DNA from: Streptosporangium lutulentum
Lineage (GTDB): Bacteria; Actinomycetota; Actinomycetes; Streptosporangiales; Streptosporangiaceae
Assembly: GCF_030811455.1 (NCBI RefSeq)
Contig: NZ_JAUSQU010000001.1
Location: 558,001 to 622,000 of the forward strand
DNA: 64,000 nt
Reading direction: 5' to 3'
Made by a program: the position numbers and the translations under genes. This document shows, piece after piece, positions 40,847 through 49,193 of this stretch (position 1 is the stretch's first letter; each line of letters opens with the position of its first letter). Under the pieces are notes generated by a model. That model was not told the DNA's origin, did no database searches, and was given only the letters and a program-made list of their open reading frames with translations.

Positions 40847-43111
40847 ATGACAATGGCATGGCAAGAGGGGGACAAGGAACGGATCGTCTACCCCGGGGCG
40901 CGACGTCAAGAAGTGGTCGAAGAACTGCATGGACGCCCGGTGGCCGATCCCTACCGCTGGCTGGAGTCGGGCGAAGGGGCCGAGTGCGCGGCATGGCTGG
41001 CCGCCCAGGGCGATCTTCTGGCGGCGCACGAGTCCACCTGGCCGCAGCGGGCCATGTTCCACCGGGTGGTCGCGGAGCTGGCCGGCAACGGCGCGGTGGC
41101 CGTTCCGGCGGTGACACCGCCGCTGTGGCGAGCCGGGCGTCGTTTCTTCCTCCACCGCGCGGCCGATCAGGAACTGCCCGTGCTGATGGTCTCCGCCGAC
41201 GGCGGGCCGCCTCGTGCGCTGGTCGATCCCCTGGAGGTGGATCCGTCGGGACGCACGACGCTGGACGCCTGGCGGCCGTCGTGGACGGGCGACCTGCTGA
41301 CCTACCAGCTCTCCTACCAAGGTGACGAGCACCCCACGCTGTGGGTGATGGACGTGTCCAGTGGCCAGACCGTCGACGGCCCGCTGGTTCCGGGCCGGGC
41401 GACGCCGACGGCGTGGCTGGCCGACGACGACGGGTTCTACTACGTGACCCTCGCCCAGGCCCGGGCCCCGGGCGCGGCGCCCCGGCGCGCGGCCGGGCTG
41501 TACCAGATCGGGTCCGGCGTCGTGGCGCCGAAACGCCAGGTCCGGCTGCACCGCATCGGCCAGGATCCCGACGAGGACGCGGTGGTCTTCGAGACCTCCT
41601 CCTCGCAACTGTCGGTCAAGATCAGCCCTGAGGGGCGGTGGCTGATGCTGAGCTGCGCGCCGGGAGCGCAGAGCGGCAACACGCTCTGGCTGGCCGGGGT
41701 GCCCGCCGGGCGAGAGCACCTCCTGTGGCCGCGTCTCCTTCACGACGGGAGAGCGGACGGCACTCAGGCGGTGCTCACCTTCGGCCCCGGCGGCCGGGTC
41801 TACGCGATCACCGATGCGGGTGCGCCGTTCGGCCGGTTGTGCGCCGTCGACCTGAGGGACCCCCGGGCCGCGGCATGGCGCACCCTGATCGCCCAGGACC
41901 CGCCCGCGGTGCTCACCGGCTGCGTGCCGCTCCACACCCCGGCCACGGGCTCCGGTCCCGATCCTGATCCCGACTCCGGTTCCGGTTCCGGTGAGGCCTA
42001 TCTGCTGCTGAGCCGATCCCGCCACGGCGTGGCCGAGCTGTCCCTGCACGACGGCGAGGGCCACATGATCACAGAGGTGCCGGCGCCGGGCCCGGGGTCC
42101 GTCACCAAGCTCACCGCGCCTGCCCGCGGCGGCGAGGACGCGTGGTTCAGCTACAGCGACTTCGTCACCGCCCCGGCCGTCTACCGCTTCAACCTGCGCG
42201 ACAGGCGCTGCCGGCCCGCCGTCCCCGTCCTCGTGGACTCGGCCTCTCCGGGGGCCGATCCGCGGCAACCGCCCCCGCTGATCCGTCAGGTCACCTACAC
42301 CTCTCCCGACGGCACCCCGGTGCAGATGTATCTCATCCTCCCGGCGCAGACCCGGCTCCCGGCCTCCGGCCCCCCGGCGTACGGTCCCCGTCCGACGCTC
42401 CTGACCGCCTACGGCGGATTCGGAGCCTCCTGCCTTCCCGCCTACTCGCCCACGATCCTGGCGTGGGTGAGGGCCGGCGGAACCTACGCGATCGCCAACG
42501 TGCGCGGCGGCGGCGAGTACGGGACCAGCTGGCACGCCGCCGGTCGCGGCGCCAACAAACCGAATGCCTTCGCCGACTTCGTCGCCGCCGCCCGCTGGCT
42601 GATCGACCACCGGTGGACCACCCCGCGGCAACTCGCGATCAAAGGGGCCTCGCACAGCGGGCTCATGGTGGCCGCGGCCCTCACCCAGAACCCCGAGCTG
42701 TTCGCCGCCGCCGCCTGCTCCGCCGCGGTCCTGGACATGGTCCGCTACCCGAGCTTCGGCCTGGGCCCGTGGTGGGTCGCCGAGTTCGGCGATCCCGGTG
42801 AGGCCGACCAGTTCGACACCCTGCTCGGCTACTCCCCCTACCACCGGGTCCGGCCGGGCGTCGCCTACCCCGCGGTGCTCCTCACCAGCCCGCACCACGA
42901 CACGCGCGTGGACTCCATGCACACTCGCAAGATGACCGCCGCCCTCCAGCACGCCAGCACCTCGGGCAAGCCCGTCCTGCTGCGCTACGAGGAAGGCGTC
43001 GGCCACGGACCACGTGCCGCCTCCCGCTGGAGCGCGCTGCAGGCCGACATCCTCGCCTTCTGCGCCGCCCACACAGGCCTGGGATGCCCCGGCACCCCTG
43101 CGCTGCCCTGA
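40847..43111 (+). CDS. Prolyl oligopeptidase family serine peptidase (S9A-like)
   Basis: A 754-residue cytosolic peptidase, the usual length of prolyl oligopeptidase. The N-terminus has the family motif VEELHGRPVADPYRWLE, then a seven-bladed propeller, and a C-terminal alpha/beta hydrolase with LLTAYGGFGAS, NVRGGGEYGTSWH, nucleophile S602 in KGASHSGLM (canonically GGSNGG), Asp in HHDTRVDSMH, and His in EGVGHGPRAAS. The catalytic triad is therefore complete although the nucleophile elbow is atypical. Such enzymes cleave after Pro in short peptides; some process leader peptides of class III lanthipeptides. The ATG has GTGAGG about eight bases upstream. The preceding 32-residue peptide gene is a conceivable substrate. 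Confidence 0.88.
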   Translation: MTMAWQEGDKERIVYPGARRQEVVEELHGRPVADPYRWLESGEGAECAAWLAAQGDLLAAHESTWPQRAMFHRVVAELAGNGAVAVPAVTPPLWRAGRRFFLHRAADQELPVLMVSADGGPPRALVDPLEVDPSGRTTLDAWRPSWTGDLLTYQLSYQGDEHPTLWVMDVSSGQTVDGPLVPGRATPTAWLADDDGFYYVTLAQARAPGAAPRRAAGLYQIGSGVVAPKRQVRLHRIGQDPDEDAVVFETSSSQLSVKISPEGRWLMLSCAPGAQSGNTLWLAGVPAGREHLLWPRLLHDGRADGTQAVLTFGPGGRVYAITDAGAPFGRLCAVDLRDPRAAAWRTLIAQDPPAVLTGCVPLHTPATGSGPDPDPDSGSGSGEAYLLLSRSRHGVAELSLHDGEGHMITEVPAPGPGSVTKLTAPARGGEDAWFSYSDFVTAPAVYRFNLRDRRCRPAVPVLVDSASPGADPRQPPPLIRQVTYTSPDGTPVQMYLILPAQTRLPASGPPAYGPRPTLLTAYGGFGASCLPAYSPTILAWVRAGGTYAIANVRGGGEYGTSWHAAGRGANKPNAFADFVAAARWLIDHRWTTPRQLAIKGASHSGLMVAAALTQNPELFAAAACSAAVLDMVRYPSFGLGPWWVAEFGDPGEADQFDTLLGYSPYHRVRPGVAYPAVLLTSPHHDTRVDSMHTRKMTAALQHASTSGKPVLLRYEEGVGHGPRAASRWSALQADILAFCAAHTGLGCPGTPALP

Positions 43112-43143
43112 TCGGCGTCACCGCCTGACCTGCTCCGCGACCC

Positions 43144-43177
43144 ACGGCCGCCGGGCGCGAGCCGTACGGGCGGCCGT
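43144..43177 (+). terminator. Hairpin after the peptidase gene
   Basis: ACGGCCGCC (43144-43152) pairs with GGCGGCCGT (43169-43177), a perfect nine-base stem with a 16-base loop, starting 33 bases after the peptidase stop codon. Confidence 0.5.
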
Positions 43178-43328
43178 CAGGGGGTCTTGCGGCGGCCTTG
43201 CCGTCGAGCGCCGTCGCCCCCTTCGACGCGGTGTCTTCCGGTGCTCCCCGCGCCCCGGTTCCCGGCTGTCAAGATCGGCAAGATACGCTCACCTCCTGCC
43301 TGGTCGAGAAAATTGTGATGGTCTTCCG

Positions 43329-44231
43329 TTGGTTGCGGCTTTTGTTCCTATATGGGTACTGGCGCTGCTCGGTTTCACGGCGGGGCGTTTCCGGCTGCTC
43401 GGCGCGGAGGCCGATCGGGTGCTCGGCGGCTTCGTCTTCCACCTCGCGATGCCGGCCGCGCTGTTCTCCGTTCTCCTGCGGACCCGGCTGTCGTTCAGCG
43501 TGCCCGCGTTGGGAGCCTTCGCCGCCAGTACCGTCGTGACCATGGCCGTGGGCTTCGTCCTGAGCCGCCGGATCTTCGGCCGGAAGCCCGGCGAGGCCAC
43601 GATCGGCGCGATGACCGCCGGTTACGTGAACTCCGCGAACCTCGGTATCCCGGTCGCGTTGCAGGTGCTCGGCGACGCCACCTTCCTGACCGGGGTGCTG
43701 CTGTTCCAGGTCCTGGTGGTCACTCCCGTGGTGCTCACGCTCCTGGACAGGGGCGCGGGCAGCAGGATCCGGCCGGCCCGGCTGGCGAGCCTGCCGCTGC
43801 GCAACCCGGTGATGCTCGGTATGGCCGCCGGCGTGCTCTGCTCGGTGTCCGGCTGGCGTCCGCCATCGGTGATCGCCGATCCGCTCGCCCTGCTCGGCGA
43901 CGCCGCCGTGCCCGCCGCCCTGGTCGCCATCGGGCTCTCCCTGACCGTCCGCGGCCCGGCCCTGGCGGGGGAACGGGCCGAGGTGCTGGGACTGTCGGCG
44001 CTGAAGCTGCTGGCCCAGCCGCTGCTGGCGTACCTGTTCGGGCTCGCGGCACAGCTCCGTCCGGCCGAACTGCTCGCGCTGGTGGTCTGCGCGGCGCTGC
44101 CCACCGCGCAGAACGCCTACATCTTCGCCCGCGAATACGGCCAGGCCGACTCGGTGGCGCGTGGGACCGTGATCACCAGCACCGCGCTGTCGATGCTCAC
44201 CCTCGCGGGGATCGGCTGGCTGCTGGGCTGA
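43329..44231 (+). CDS. AEC-family transporter (auxin efflux carrier-like)
   Basis: A 300-residue membrane protein with about ten helices, as in the AEC family: FVPIWVLALLGFTAGRFRLL at the start, the typical AMTAGYVNSANLGIPVALQVLG (a conserved Asn-rich break), and a second repeat with SALKLLAQPLLAYLFGLAA and LPTAQNAYIFAREYG. AEC transporters move small carboxylates or other metabolites; the substrate is unknown. TTG 43329 is the best start because it places the first residue before helix 1; no stronger start or ribosome site is seen. The next gene is in the same direction, and the gap contains a tandem repeat. Confidence 0.82.
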   Translation: MVAAFVPIWVLALLGFTAGRFRLLGAEADRVLGGFVFHLAMPAALFSVLLRTRLSFSVPALGAFAASTVVTMAVGFVLSRRIFGRKPGEATIGAMTAGYVNSANLGIPVALQVLGDATFLTGVLLFQVLVVTPVVLTLLDRGAGSRIRPARLASLPLRNPVMLGMAAGVLCSVSGWRPPSVIADPLALLGDAAVPAALVAIGLSLTVRGPALAGERAEVLGLSALKLLAQPLLAYLFGLAAQLRPAELLALVVCAALPTAQNAYIFAREYGQADSVARGTVITSTALSMLTLAGIGWLLG

Positions 44232-44283
44232 CCCGGGGTGCCTGACGAGGTTCGAGGGTCGCCCGCCGGGTTTCGGCGGGCAG

Positions 44284-44352
44284 GCGCTTCCTGGCCGCGC
44301 ATCAGGTCGTGGCGGCCGGTGCTTCCGGGCCGCATCAGGTCGTGGCGGGCCG
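44284..44352. repeat. Imperfect ~34-bp tandem repeat in an intergenic gap
   Basis: Two copies of a unit GCTTCC(T/G)GGCCGC...ATCAGGTCGTGGCGG lie at about 44285-44316 and 44321-44350; the core GCATCAGGTCGTGGCGG is identical at 44299-44315 and 44332-44348. It lies between the AEC transporter gene and the DinB-like gene. Confidence 0.6.
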
Positions 44353-44435
44353 GTGCCCAGGGGCCGTGGACGCGGTGCTCACCCTCCGGCGCCCCGGAGG
44401 ACCTGGCCTTCAGAGCCCGCGATACGGTTCCTGGC

Positions 44436-45092
44436 ATGCTTCGATCACCCGAAATCGGACCGTCGTCATCCCCCGTGACCGCGGACGATCTCGACTGGGC
44501 CGTCCGGCTCGCCGTCGGCGCCCTCCGGGAGGCGTCCCCGGCGGCCTGGGACGGCAAGGCCGGTTCGCTGGAGTGGGACTGCTGGGAGACGGTCGAGCAC
44601 CTCAGCGACGACCTCTTCGCGTACGCCGCCCAACTGGGTCTCAGGACCCCGCCCTTGGACGGCTACGTCCCCTTCGCGGTGGAGAGGCGGAGACCCGGAG
44701 GTCCCGCGAACACCGTCCACGCCGACCGTGCGGCGGGGCCTGCCGGGCTGTTGCAGGTGCTGGAGGCGAGCGGCGCCCTGCTGGTCGCCATGGTGAGCAC
44801 GACGCCGTCGCAGGTCCGCGCCCACCACGTCTTCGGGGCGTCGGACCCGGAAGGCTTCGCCGCGATGGGAATCGTGGAGACGCTGGTCCATACCCACGAC
44901 CTGGCCAAGGGGCTCGGGCTCACCTGGAACCCGCCCGCCGAGCTGTGCTCGCGGGTGCTCACCCGGCTGTTCCCGGACGCCCCGCGGACCACGGACCCCT
45001 GGTCCACCCTGTTGTGGGCCACCGGACGCGCCGAACTGCCCGGACACCCGCGTCTCACCACCTGGCGCTGGTACGGCGAACCCCGCTCGTAG
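44436..45092 (+). CDS. Maleylpyruvate isomerase N-terminal-like (DinB superfamily) protein
   Basis: A 218-residue protein of the mycothiol-dependent maleylpyruvate isomerase N-terminal/TIGR03086-like type. It opens with a helical VTADDLDWAVRLAVGALREA, then WECETVEHLSDDLFAYA-like metal-site helix (WDCWETVEHLSDDLFAYA), and later AMGIVETLVHTHDLAKGLGL, which carries the second and third metal-binding histidines. It probably transfers or isomerises a mycothiol adduct, substrate unknown. The start ATG 44436 lacks a strong ribosome site, but the reading frame upstream has no better one. It is convergent with the P450 gene. Confidence 0.8.
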   Translation: MLRSPEIGPSSSPVTADDLDWAVRLAVGALREASPAAWDGKAGSLEWDCWETVEHLSDDLFAYAAQLGLRTPPLDGYVPFAVERRRPGGPANTVHADRAAGPAGLLQVLEASGALLVAMVSTTPSQVRAHHVFGASDPEGFAAMGIVETLVHTHDLAKGLGLTWNPPAELCSRVLTRLFPDAPRTTDPWSTLLWATGRAELPGHPRLTTWRWYGEPRS

Positions 45093-45134
45093 ATCCTCGG
45101 GCGCCGCGACGGGCGGGCCTCGCGGGGGTCGCCG

Positions 45135-46361
45135 TCACGCCGGGACGATGCCGTCGAACGCGATGGGGAGGTGGCGAGGACCGCGCAGGAACGGGTGCTG
45201 CCGGTAGGGCGGCGGGTCGGTGACGAGCCGTGGGTTGACGAGCCGGCGCGTGAGTTCGGTCAGCGCGAGTTGCGTCTCCATCCGGGCGAGCGGGGCGCCG
45301 AAGCAGTAGTGGATGCCGCCGCCGAATCCGAGGTGCTGGTTGTCCTGGCGGTCGGGGTCGAAGCGGTCCGGGTCGTGGAAGCGTTCGGGGTCGCGGCTGC
45401 CGGAGGCGAGGAGCAGGGTGACGACGGAGCCCCGGGGGATGGTGGTGCCGGCGAGGTCGATGTCGGACAGCACGTTCCTCCCGGTGGCCAGCGCCTGAAC
45501 CGGCGGGTCGTAGCGCAGCAGCTCCTCGACCGTGCCGATGACCAGGTCGGGTTCGTGACGCAGCCGTTCGAGCAGTTCGGGACGGCGCAGGAGGGTGAGC
45601 ACCCCGTTGGCTATGAGGTTGACGGTGGTCTCGTGACCGGCGATGAGCAGCAGCGCCGCGGTGCTCAGCAGGTCGTCCGACGGCATGTCGGCGTCGAGGG
45701 CGAGGGCGGAGAGCAGGTCGTCGCCCGGATGCCGGCGATGGGCGCCCACCAGCCCTTTCAGATAGCGGCCCAGTTCGGCCGTCGCGGAGAAACGCCGCCG
45801 CTGACGTTCGGGCAGGGGACCGGTCGTCTGGTCGTTGGCCTCGATGATCGTCTGGGACCACCGGTGGAAGAGCCGGTCGTCCTCGCGGGGCACCCCGAGC
45901 AACTCGCAGATCACCGTGACGGGGAGCGGGTAGGCGAAGTCGTCGACGATGTCGGCCCGGTTCCCGCCGTCGAAGCCGTCGATCAGGTCCGTGACGATCT
46001 CGGCCATCCTGGGTGCCATGCCGTCGACCCGGCCGGGGGTGCCGGGAGGCCCGAAATGTCTCATCGCCGTGCACCGGAGCCGGTCGTGGCCGGGCGGATC
46101 GAGCCGGATGAAGGCGGGCGGCAACTCCGGGGTCTCCTCGCCCGGTGCCGCCCCCACCGCGGTCAGCTCGGGAATCCCGCGCGGGTCGGAGCTCACCCGC
46201 GGGTCGTGCAGCAGGGCGACGATCTCCTTGTAGGTACTGACCACGTAGGTCCCGTCCGACTGCCGCGCCACCGGGGTCTTGCGGAGCTCCGCGTAGAGCG
46301 GGTACGGATCCGCGCGGTTGGAGTAGTCGAGGATCTGTTCGAAGGCACCGGTCTGTGCCAT
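45135..46361 (-). CDS. Cytochrome P450
   Basis: A 408-residue soluble bacterial P450. The oxygen-binding I-helix motif AGHETT, the K-helix ExxR (VEELLRYDPPVQ), and the heme-binding loop FGGGIHYCFGAPLAR with the thiolate Cys are all intact, so it should be active. The best match by eye is to the broad CYP105/107-type actinobacterial group, and the substrate is unknown. ATG 46361 has GGGAGGCC upstream. It lies 67 bases downstream of the ferredoxin-reductase fusion gene, which is the obvious electron donor, and the two likely form an operon. Confidence 0.92.
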   Translation of the reverse strand: MAQTGAFEQILDYSNRADPYPLYAELRKTPVARQSDGTYVVSTYKEIVALLHDPRVSSDPRGIPELTAVGAAPGEETPELPPAFIRLDPPGHDRLRCTAMRHFGPPGTPGRVDGMAPRMAEIVTDLIDGFDGGNRADIVDDFAYPLPVTVICELLGVPREDDRLFHRWSQTIIEANDQTTGPLPERQRRRFSATAELGRYLKGLVGAHRRHPGDDLLSALALDADMPSDDLLSTAALLLIAGHETTVNLIANGVLTLLRRPELLERLRHEPDLVIGTVEELLRYDPPVQALATGRNVLSDIDLAGTTIPRGSVVTLLLASGSRDPERFHDPDRFDPDRQDNQHLGFGGGIHYCFGAPLARMETQLALTELTRRLVNPRLVTDPPPYRQHPFLRGPRHLPIAFDGIVPA

Positions 46362-46428
46362 GTGGATGGCCTCCCTTGACCTCTGGACTCCATGAGACGG
46401 GGCCGGCCCGTGCGCCGGGTCCTCGGTG

Positions 46429-48054
46429 TCACGGGTCCCGCCGCACCAACGTGGCGCGCCGTTCGTCCGGGTTGTGGCCGGTCACCACCACGGTGGCGCC
46501 CTGGGTGGCGGAAACCCGGTTCGGAATCTCCGCCGGGACGACCTGCACCTTGGCGGGCCGGCCGGTCATGTCGAAGTCGGGCGGGAACGGCGCGGCCCGC
46601 TCGATCAGTCCTTGGTAGAACTCCAGCGACATCGCCTGGTCGAAGGTGACCGCCGCGGTGATGCGGCCCCGGTAACCGTAGGCGGCGACGAACCGGCGGT
46701 CGGCGACCGAGCCCTGGGTGACGGCGACCTCGTCGGCGAAGCTCGGCACTCCGACGGACTTGATGTTGGTGCCGAACTGGGCGGACCAGAAGACGGGCAG
46801 GGACAGGTGCGGCCAGCGGTCGCTCGCCGCGCTGATCATGTTGTGGGCCGCGACCTGAGCCTGGGTGATCGCATTGCCCCAGTGTTCGAGGGAGAGGAAC
46901 TGGTACTCGTAGACCGGGTGAGGGAAGCGCGCCACGTCCCCCGCGGCGAAGATGTCGTCGGTGACCAGGCCGTTGGCGTCGAAGGCGCGGCAACCCGCGT
47001 CGCAGCTCACCCCCCACACGCCGGCGGCCAGCCCCGAGCCCTCCAGCCATTCGACATTGCGTTCCGCGCCGAGCGCGGCCACCGCCACCTCGACGTCGAT
47101 CGCACTGCCGTCGGACAGGTGCGCGCGGCGCAGCCGTCCGGCCCCGTCTCCTTCCAGAGCCGTGACCGTGACACCGCAGCGCAGGTCCACGCCGTGCTCC
47201 TGCTGCATCTCCGCCGCGATCGCACCGATCACCCCGCCCAGCGCGTCCACCATCGGAGCCGGTCCGCGCTGGACGACGGTGACCGGCAGGTCCAGCTCCC
47301 GGCAGACGGAGGCGACCTCCGAACCGTTGAAGCCGGCGCCGATCACCAGCACCCGGCGGGGGCCGGCCGCCAGCCGTTGCCGCAGCAGGGCCGCGTCCTC
47401 GCGGGTGCGCAGCACGAACACCCCGTCCAGGGCCGCCTCCGCCTCGTTCGGCCATGGCCGGGCACGCACCCCGGTAGTGATCAGCAGGCGGTCGAACTCG
47501 ACCCCCCGGCCGTCGGCGAGAAGGACCTGTTTGCCGTCCAGGTTCAGCCCGGTGGCCCTCTGCCCTCGCAGCCACTCGGCGTCGAACTCGCTGCGCCGGG
47601 GAAGCGCGGTGTATTCGGCGGGCATCTGCCCGGTCAGGACCTGCTTGGACAGCGGCGGGCGATCGTAGGGCTCGGACGGCTCGTCCCCGATCAGGGTCAG
47701 CGATCCCTCGTAGCCCTCCCTGCGCAGCGTCGCCGCGGCGCGCAGCCCGGCCAGGGAGGCGCCGACGATGACGATGCGGCCGACCCCCTCCAGCGCCTTC
47801 CCGCGCCTGGCGCGGGGCGCGGCGGCCTTCTTCGGCCCGGTCTCCTTCGGTCTTCCCAGAGTGTCCACCTGGTCGACCACCAGGGCCTGGACCGGGCAGG
47901 CCGCCGCCGCGCGCAGGACCCGCCCGCGTTCCGCGTCGTCCGGGTGAAGCTCGTACATCAGCGCTTCCGCATGATGCATCTTGAAGACGTCCGGGGCGAA
48001 GAAGGCACACTGCCCGTATCCCTGACAGCGCGTGAGGTCAACGACGACTCTCAT
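46429..48054 (-). CDS. Ferredoxin fused to FAD-dependent ferredoxin reductase
   Basis: A 541-residue fusion. Residues 1-65 are a small [3Fe-4S]-type ferredoxin: MRVVVDLTRCQGYGQC, then AAACPVQALVV, giving three Cys (CX5C...CP). After a short basic linker (PKKAAAPRARRGKALEG) a class I reductase of the rhodocoxin/putidaredoxin reductase type follows, with FAD motif IVIVGASLAGLRAAATL, NAD motif RRVLVIGAGFNGSEVA, and the FAD C-terminal motif DIFAAGDVARFPHP. It would deliver electrons from NAD(P)H to the P450 encoded immediately downstream. ATG 48054 is the start; the frame upstream to 48195 lacks conserved sequence. Ferredoxins and reductases are normally separate genes. Confidence 0.9.
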   Translation of the reverse strand: MRVVVDLTRCQGYGQCAFFAPDVFKMHHAEALMYELHPDDAERGRVLRAAAACPVQALVVDQVDTLGRPKETGPKKAAAPRARRGKALEGVGRIVIVGASLAGLRAAATLRREGYEGSLTLIGDEPSEPYDRPPLSKQVLTGQMPAEYTALPRRSEFDAEWLRGQRATGLNLDGKQVLLADGRGVEFDRLLITTGVRARPWPNEAEAALDGVFVLRTREDAALLRQRLAAGPRRVLVIGAGFNGSEVASVCRELDLPVTVVQRGPAPMVDALGGVIGAIAAEMQQEHGVDLRCGVTVTALEGDGAGRLRRAHLSDGSAIDVEVAVAALGAERNVEWLEGSGLAAGVWGVSCDAGCRAFDANGLVTDDIFAAGDVARFPHPVYEYQFLSLEHWGNAITQAQVAAHNMISAASDRWPHLSLPVFWSAQFGTNIKSVGVPSFADEVAVTQGSVADRRFVAAYGYRGRITAAVTFDQAMSLEFYQGLIERAAPFPPDFDMTGRPAKVQVVPAEIPNRVSATQGATVVVTGHNPDERRATLVRRDP

Positions 48055-48389
48055 GTGGACCGTCCCCTTCCGTACAGGGGTGACCGCGCATGCGGGCGGC
48101 GGGGTGGCACGCCCCCCGAGCCGTCGGCCGTGAGGTCGGACGTCGCGGATCACCCGCCCGAGGTGGGCGCCGGACTCGTCCCGCACCCGTCCCACTACTC
48201 GTGTCCGGCTGCTTCAAACTCTATCAACTTCCCAGGTCACAGCCTTGCGGAGGGGGGCGGGCCCCGTTCTTCCCCACTCCGGGACGAGAGGGAGGGCGCC
48301 GGGTCGCCGCGTCGTCCCACCGGGAGTTGAGCCCGGCACTCCGGGAGTCAGGCCTTGCCTGCGGAGGGGTGGACGGGTTCGCTGGTGGC
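48055..48389. other. Divergent intergenic region, no gene supported
   Basis: 335 bases separate the ferredoxin-reductase fusion gene (minus) from the phosphatase gene (plus), and should hold both promoters. A somewhat AT-richer stretch near 48195-48240 (CTTCAAACTCTATCAACTT) is the only candidate promoter region I noticed. Open frames here have no family-like content. Confidence 0.4.
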
Positions 48390-49046
48390 ATGCCTTCTAC
48401 GGTCACTGCGGTACGGCACGGTCAGAGCGAGTCCAACGCGGCCTTCGACGAGGCCCTGAGCAAGGGTGTGGGAATCGCCCTGACCCGTCCGGACGGAGGC
48501 GTGTCGCTGAGCCCGCTCGGCAGGGAACAGGCCACGGAGCTGGGGCGCCGCCTGGCGGGAGAGGACCCGCCCGACCTCGTTCTGTGCTCGCCGTACCTGC
48601 GGGCCGTGCAGACCTGGGAGCTCGTCGCCGCCGAGCTGGACGCGTCTCCCGAGGTCCGGCTGGACGCCCGGTTCGGGGACCACGAGATGGGGGAGTGGTC
48701 GGGAATGAACATGGCGGCGATCAGGGAGAGGTTTCCCGAGGAGTCGGAGAATCTGAGGTCGCGGATGTTCGCCGGGTGGAGCCCGCCCGGCGGGGAGAGT
48801 TTCCCCGACGTCGCCGACCGGCTGCGTGAGGCGCTGGAGGAGTCGCGCGCCGAGCACACCGGGAGCCGGGTGCTGATCGTCGCGCACGACTCCGTGGTGC
48901 TGATTCTCAGACATGTGATCGAGGGTGTTCCGATGAACGCCCTCGAGGAGTTCATCCCGGTCCGCAACGCCTCGGTCTCGGTGTGGAGAGACTCCAAGGC
49001 CGAGGTCTTCAACGACACCGGGCACCTGCGGAGAACGTCTTTCTGA
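48390..49046 (+). CDS. Histidine phosphatase (phosphoglycerate-mutase-like)
   Basis: A 218-residue histidine phosphatase. The catalytic RHGQSESN lies at residues 8-15, with the second Arg in CSPYLRAVQT, a Glu in HEMGEWSG (proton donor region), and the second catalytic His in VLIVAHDSVVL. These enzymes form a phosphohistidine; the substrate may be a phosphosugar, nucleotide or phosphoprotein. ATG 48390 is used; the ribosome site is weak and a GTG at 48369 is an alternative. It is probably monocistronic. Confidence 0.87.
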   Translation: MPSTVTAVRHGQSESNAAFDEALSKGVGIALTRPDGGVSLSPLGREQATELGRRLAGEDPPDLVLCSPYLRAVQTWELVAAELDASPEVRLDARFGDHEMGEWSGMNMAAIRERFPEESENLRSRMFAGWSPPGGESFPDVADRLREALEESRAEHTGSRVLIVAHDSVVLILRHVIEGVPMNALEEFIPVRNASVSVWRDSKAEVFNDTGHLRRTSF

Positions 49047-49193
49047 CCGGGGTCTCCGGCGGCGCGGGCCCTCGCGGAGGACATCGCCTGAGAACGGATT
49101 TCCCCCGTTCCATTGACGTGTGGGCCGTCCTGAGGTCTGCTGCGGCTAGTCGTTTGTAGATCCTCACCGGGTGAGGTTCGCGGAAGGAGCCGC

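Noticed and set aside
46362..46428. Search for a biarylitide-type short precursor peptide next to the P450
   Set aside because: The gap encodes no short frame with an aromatic pentapeptide; only a shadow frame of the downstream gene was found.
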